Shown here in pieces: positions 62,011 through 64,000 of a stretch of DNA of 64,000 nt. The notes under the pieces are model-generated. The model ran no database searches and was not told where the DNA came from. It saw only the letters and a program-made list of their open reading frames with translations. Numbering within the stretch: the first letter of the stretch is position 1; every line of letters starts with the position of its first letter. The translations under genes were made by a program, and so were the position numbers. The stretch spans positions 6,182,001 to 6,246,000 of the forward strand of contig JAPYKE020000037.1 in assembly GCA_028554795.2 (NCBI GenBank), in the 5' to 3' direction. The stretch is from Sinohyriopsis cumingii (lineage: Eukaryota > Mollusca > Bivalvia > Unionida > Unionidae).

Positions 62011-62981
62011 ATAATAATAATAATAATAATCATAATAATAATAATGAGGACTTTGTATAGCGCCTAATGTTTAGAAGCTCTAAGCTCTTTACAACATTAG
62101 ACAACACCTATAACATAAAAGACATAATAATATTATTACAAAAACAAACACTATGAAATTAGAAAAACATTCAAAAATAATAAACATGCTGAGAATATTT
62201 CAGGTAGGAAACATTATTAGGTCTTTTAGTCGAAATAAGTGAGTTTTGAGAGCCCTCTTGAATGCGATCACTGTGTCTTTGTGTCTAAGTTCAGAGGGCA
62301 ATTCATTCCACGTTGCTGGGCCCTGATATGCAAAAGAACGCTCACCATATGACTTTGTTTTCATACTGGGAATAATGAGTATACGATTGTCAGAAGAGGA
62401 GCGTTAGTATCTTGATGGTGTGTACACATGGGTGAGATCGGATAGGTATGTTGGATTAGAGTCCGACAATGAAACGTAACACAGAGAACAAAATTTGTCT
62501 TTGATTCTGGATCGAATGGATAGCCAGTGTAGGGTGCAGAACAGTGGGCAGGTGTGCTCTGATCGTGGTACTCTAAGTATGATCCCAGCAGCTGTGTTTT
62601 GAACTTTTTGAAGTTTCTGGAGTAGATATTGAGATGAACCAGACAGAACTGAGTTACAATAGTCCAGTCTTGAAAGTACTAATGAACACACAAGTGTTTT
62701 AGTGGCATCAACTGAAAGATATTAGCGAATTGAGCTGATGCGTCTCAGCTCAAGATATGCAGCCTTGCATACGTTCATGACATGTTGGTGCAATGTGAGA
62801 GTACTGTCCAGAGTAACACCTAAGTTTCGTACTTATTGTGTGAATTTAATGTTGGCGTTGCTGATATTTATTGTTTGAGGTAAAGGATATGAATGAGAAA
62901 GTCTTTGTGTTGTGATCACAATGGCCTCGGTTTTATCATCATTCATCTGCAGCTTGTTACATGTCATCCATGATTTCACAA
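62011..62981 (-). mobile_element. CR1/L2-type LINE fragment inside the minisatellite
   Basis: On the minus strand, near 62,960-62,870, is WMTCNKLQMNDDKTEAIVI (RT palm), then TINISNANIKFTQ. At 62,691-62,404 are SRLDYCNSVLSGSSQYLLQK, VQNTAAGIILRVPRSEH and LHWLSIRSRIKDKFCSL, the signature C-terminal RT region of CR1/L2-like LINEs. The 3' end, GGCGCTATACAAAGTCCTC followed by (ATT)n, is also typical. The fragment is 5' truncated and has one frame break near 62,720. Array sequence resumes at 62,982. Confidence 0.9.
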
Positions 62982-63838
62982 GTAATGACACTGTAGATGG
63001 AATAGAGAAAGGCCATAATAAGTATAGGTAATGACACTGTATGTGTAATAGAACACGGCCATCGTCGGTATAGGTAATGACACTGTATATGTAATACAAC
63101 AAGGCCATGGTAGATATAGGTAATGCCATTGTATATAGAATTAAAAAGGCAATGATAGGTATATGTAATGACACTGTATATGGAATATTATAAGGCCATG
63201 GTAAGTATAGGTCATGGCACTGTATATGGAATTGAACAAAGCAGTGGTAGGTATAAGTAATGACACTTTATATGGAATATAACAAGGCCATGTTAGGAAT
63301 AGGTAATGACTGTATGCAGAATGTAACAAGAACATGGTAGGTATAGGTAATGACACTGTATATGGAATAGAGCAAGGCCATGGTAAGTATAGGTAATGAC
63401 ACTGTATATATGATAGAACAAGGCCATGGAAAGTATAGGTAATCACACTGTATATATTACAGAGCAAAGCCATGGTAGCTATAGGTAATGACACTGTATA
63501 TGGAATAGAACTAGGACATGGTATGTAAAGCTTATGACACTGTACATGGATTTGAACAAGGCCATGGTAGGTATAGGTAATGATACTGAATATGGAATAT
63601 AACAAGGCCATAGTTGGTATAAGTAATGACAATGTATATGTAATATAGCAAGGCCTTGGTAGGTATAGGTAATGACACTCTGTATGAAATAGAACAAGAC
63701 CATGGTAAGTATAGGTAATGACACTTTATATGCAATAGAACAAGACCGTGGTTGGTATAGGTAATGACAATGTATATGTAATATAACAAGGCCATGTTTA
63801 GTATAGGTAATGACACTGTATATGTAATATAACAATAA
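62982..63838. repeat. 46-bp minisatellite, right part (about 18-19 units)
   Basis: Same unit as 60,470-61,742. One unit near 63,300 is shortened by a few bases (TAATGACTGTATGCAGAATG). The array ends at ATAACAATAAAGTAATG, after which unique sequence matches block B at 21,440. Confidence 0.95.
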
Positions 63839-64000
63839 AGTAATGAATTTAATGTGGGGAACACATTATCTATGGGCACATGGATCTCCGGAATGGGAAC
63901 AAGAAGTATTCCCCAACGTCGTTCCGTGATGGTGGAGTTATCACTTTTATTGCAAAAGAGGCGGTGTCAATATTTTTCATAATAAAGTATTTTATTGTTC
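63839..64000. other. Unique right flank of the minisatellite, collinear with block B
   Basis: Phrases such as GGGGAACACATTATCT and GTTATCACTTTTATTGC match 21,450-21,550. The match shows the duplication continues past the window end. Confidence 0.75.

Noticed and set aside
60366-63879. Long minus-strand open frames (up to 196 codons) rich in Tyr, Leu, Pro and His
   Set aside because: They are the translation of the 46-bp minisatellite, which lacks stops in its minus phases. All three frames are open at once, which argues against coding.

Overview
The window is AT-rich animal nuclear DNA. It has sparse coding sequence, many long (AT)n, (AC)n and (TC)n tracts, tRNA-derived SINEs, several LINE families and intron-bearing gene architecture, and no bacterial-type operon. 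The receptor genes, the SINE type (tRNA-like head, conserved core, CAA tail) and the LINE mix suggest a lophotrochozoan, most likely a mollusc. That placement is inferred from family resemblance, not proven.

The backbone appears to be a tandemly duplicated block with a neuropeptide-type GPCR gene near its right end. Block A (1-2,790) is cut by the window start and carries a broken receptor gene (1,371-2,558). Block B (about 15,180-25,840) carries an intact 413-residue receptor gene (24,496-25,737). Block C (about 33,480-64,000) matches B collinearly up to the position equivalent to B 21,480, so its receptor copy should lie about 3 kb beyond the right end. Between the receptor copies are long stretches with no recognisable gene. 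A decayed minus-strand coding-like segment is shared by B (17,600-19,480) and C (56,240-59,100).

Block C is swollen by mobile DNA. About 14.7 kb (33,790-48,480) interrupts it. This insert contains remnants of a Polinton/Maverick-like element (packaging ATPase and a zinc-ribbon/phospholipase-like ORF), SINEs, and an L1/Tx1-type LINE with gag-like ORF1 and RT ORF2 on the minus strand. It also holds a second minus-strand 3' fragment and an oppositely oriented copy of the same LINE family. A second insertion contains a nearly full-length RTE-like LINE (49,829-53,850). A CR1/L2-like fragment and a SINE have landed inside a 46-bp minisatellite.

Block C also shows strong tandem-repeat growth: about 46 copies of a 46-bp unit that exists as only about two degenerate units in A and B, a 31-bp minisatellite with 62-bp alternation, and expanded trinucleotide and GT tracts. 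Elsewhere there are two foldback structures (5,313-5,443; 9,889-10,409), a Harbinger-type MITE with TTA target duplication (8,499-8,686), and several SINE-2 copies whose tails are CA microsatellites. All similarities were judged by eye; no alignment or database search was run.
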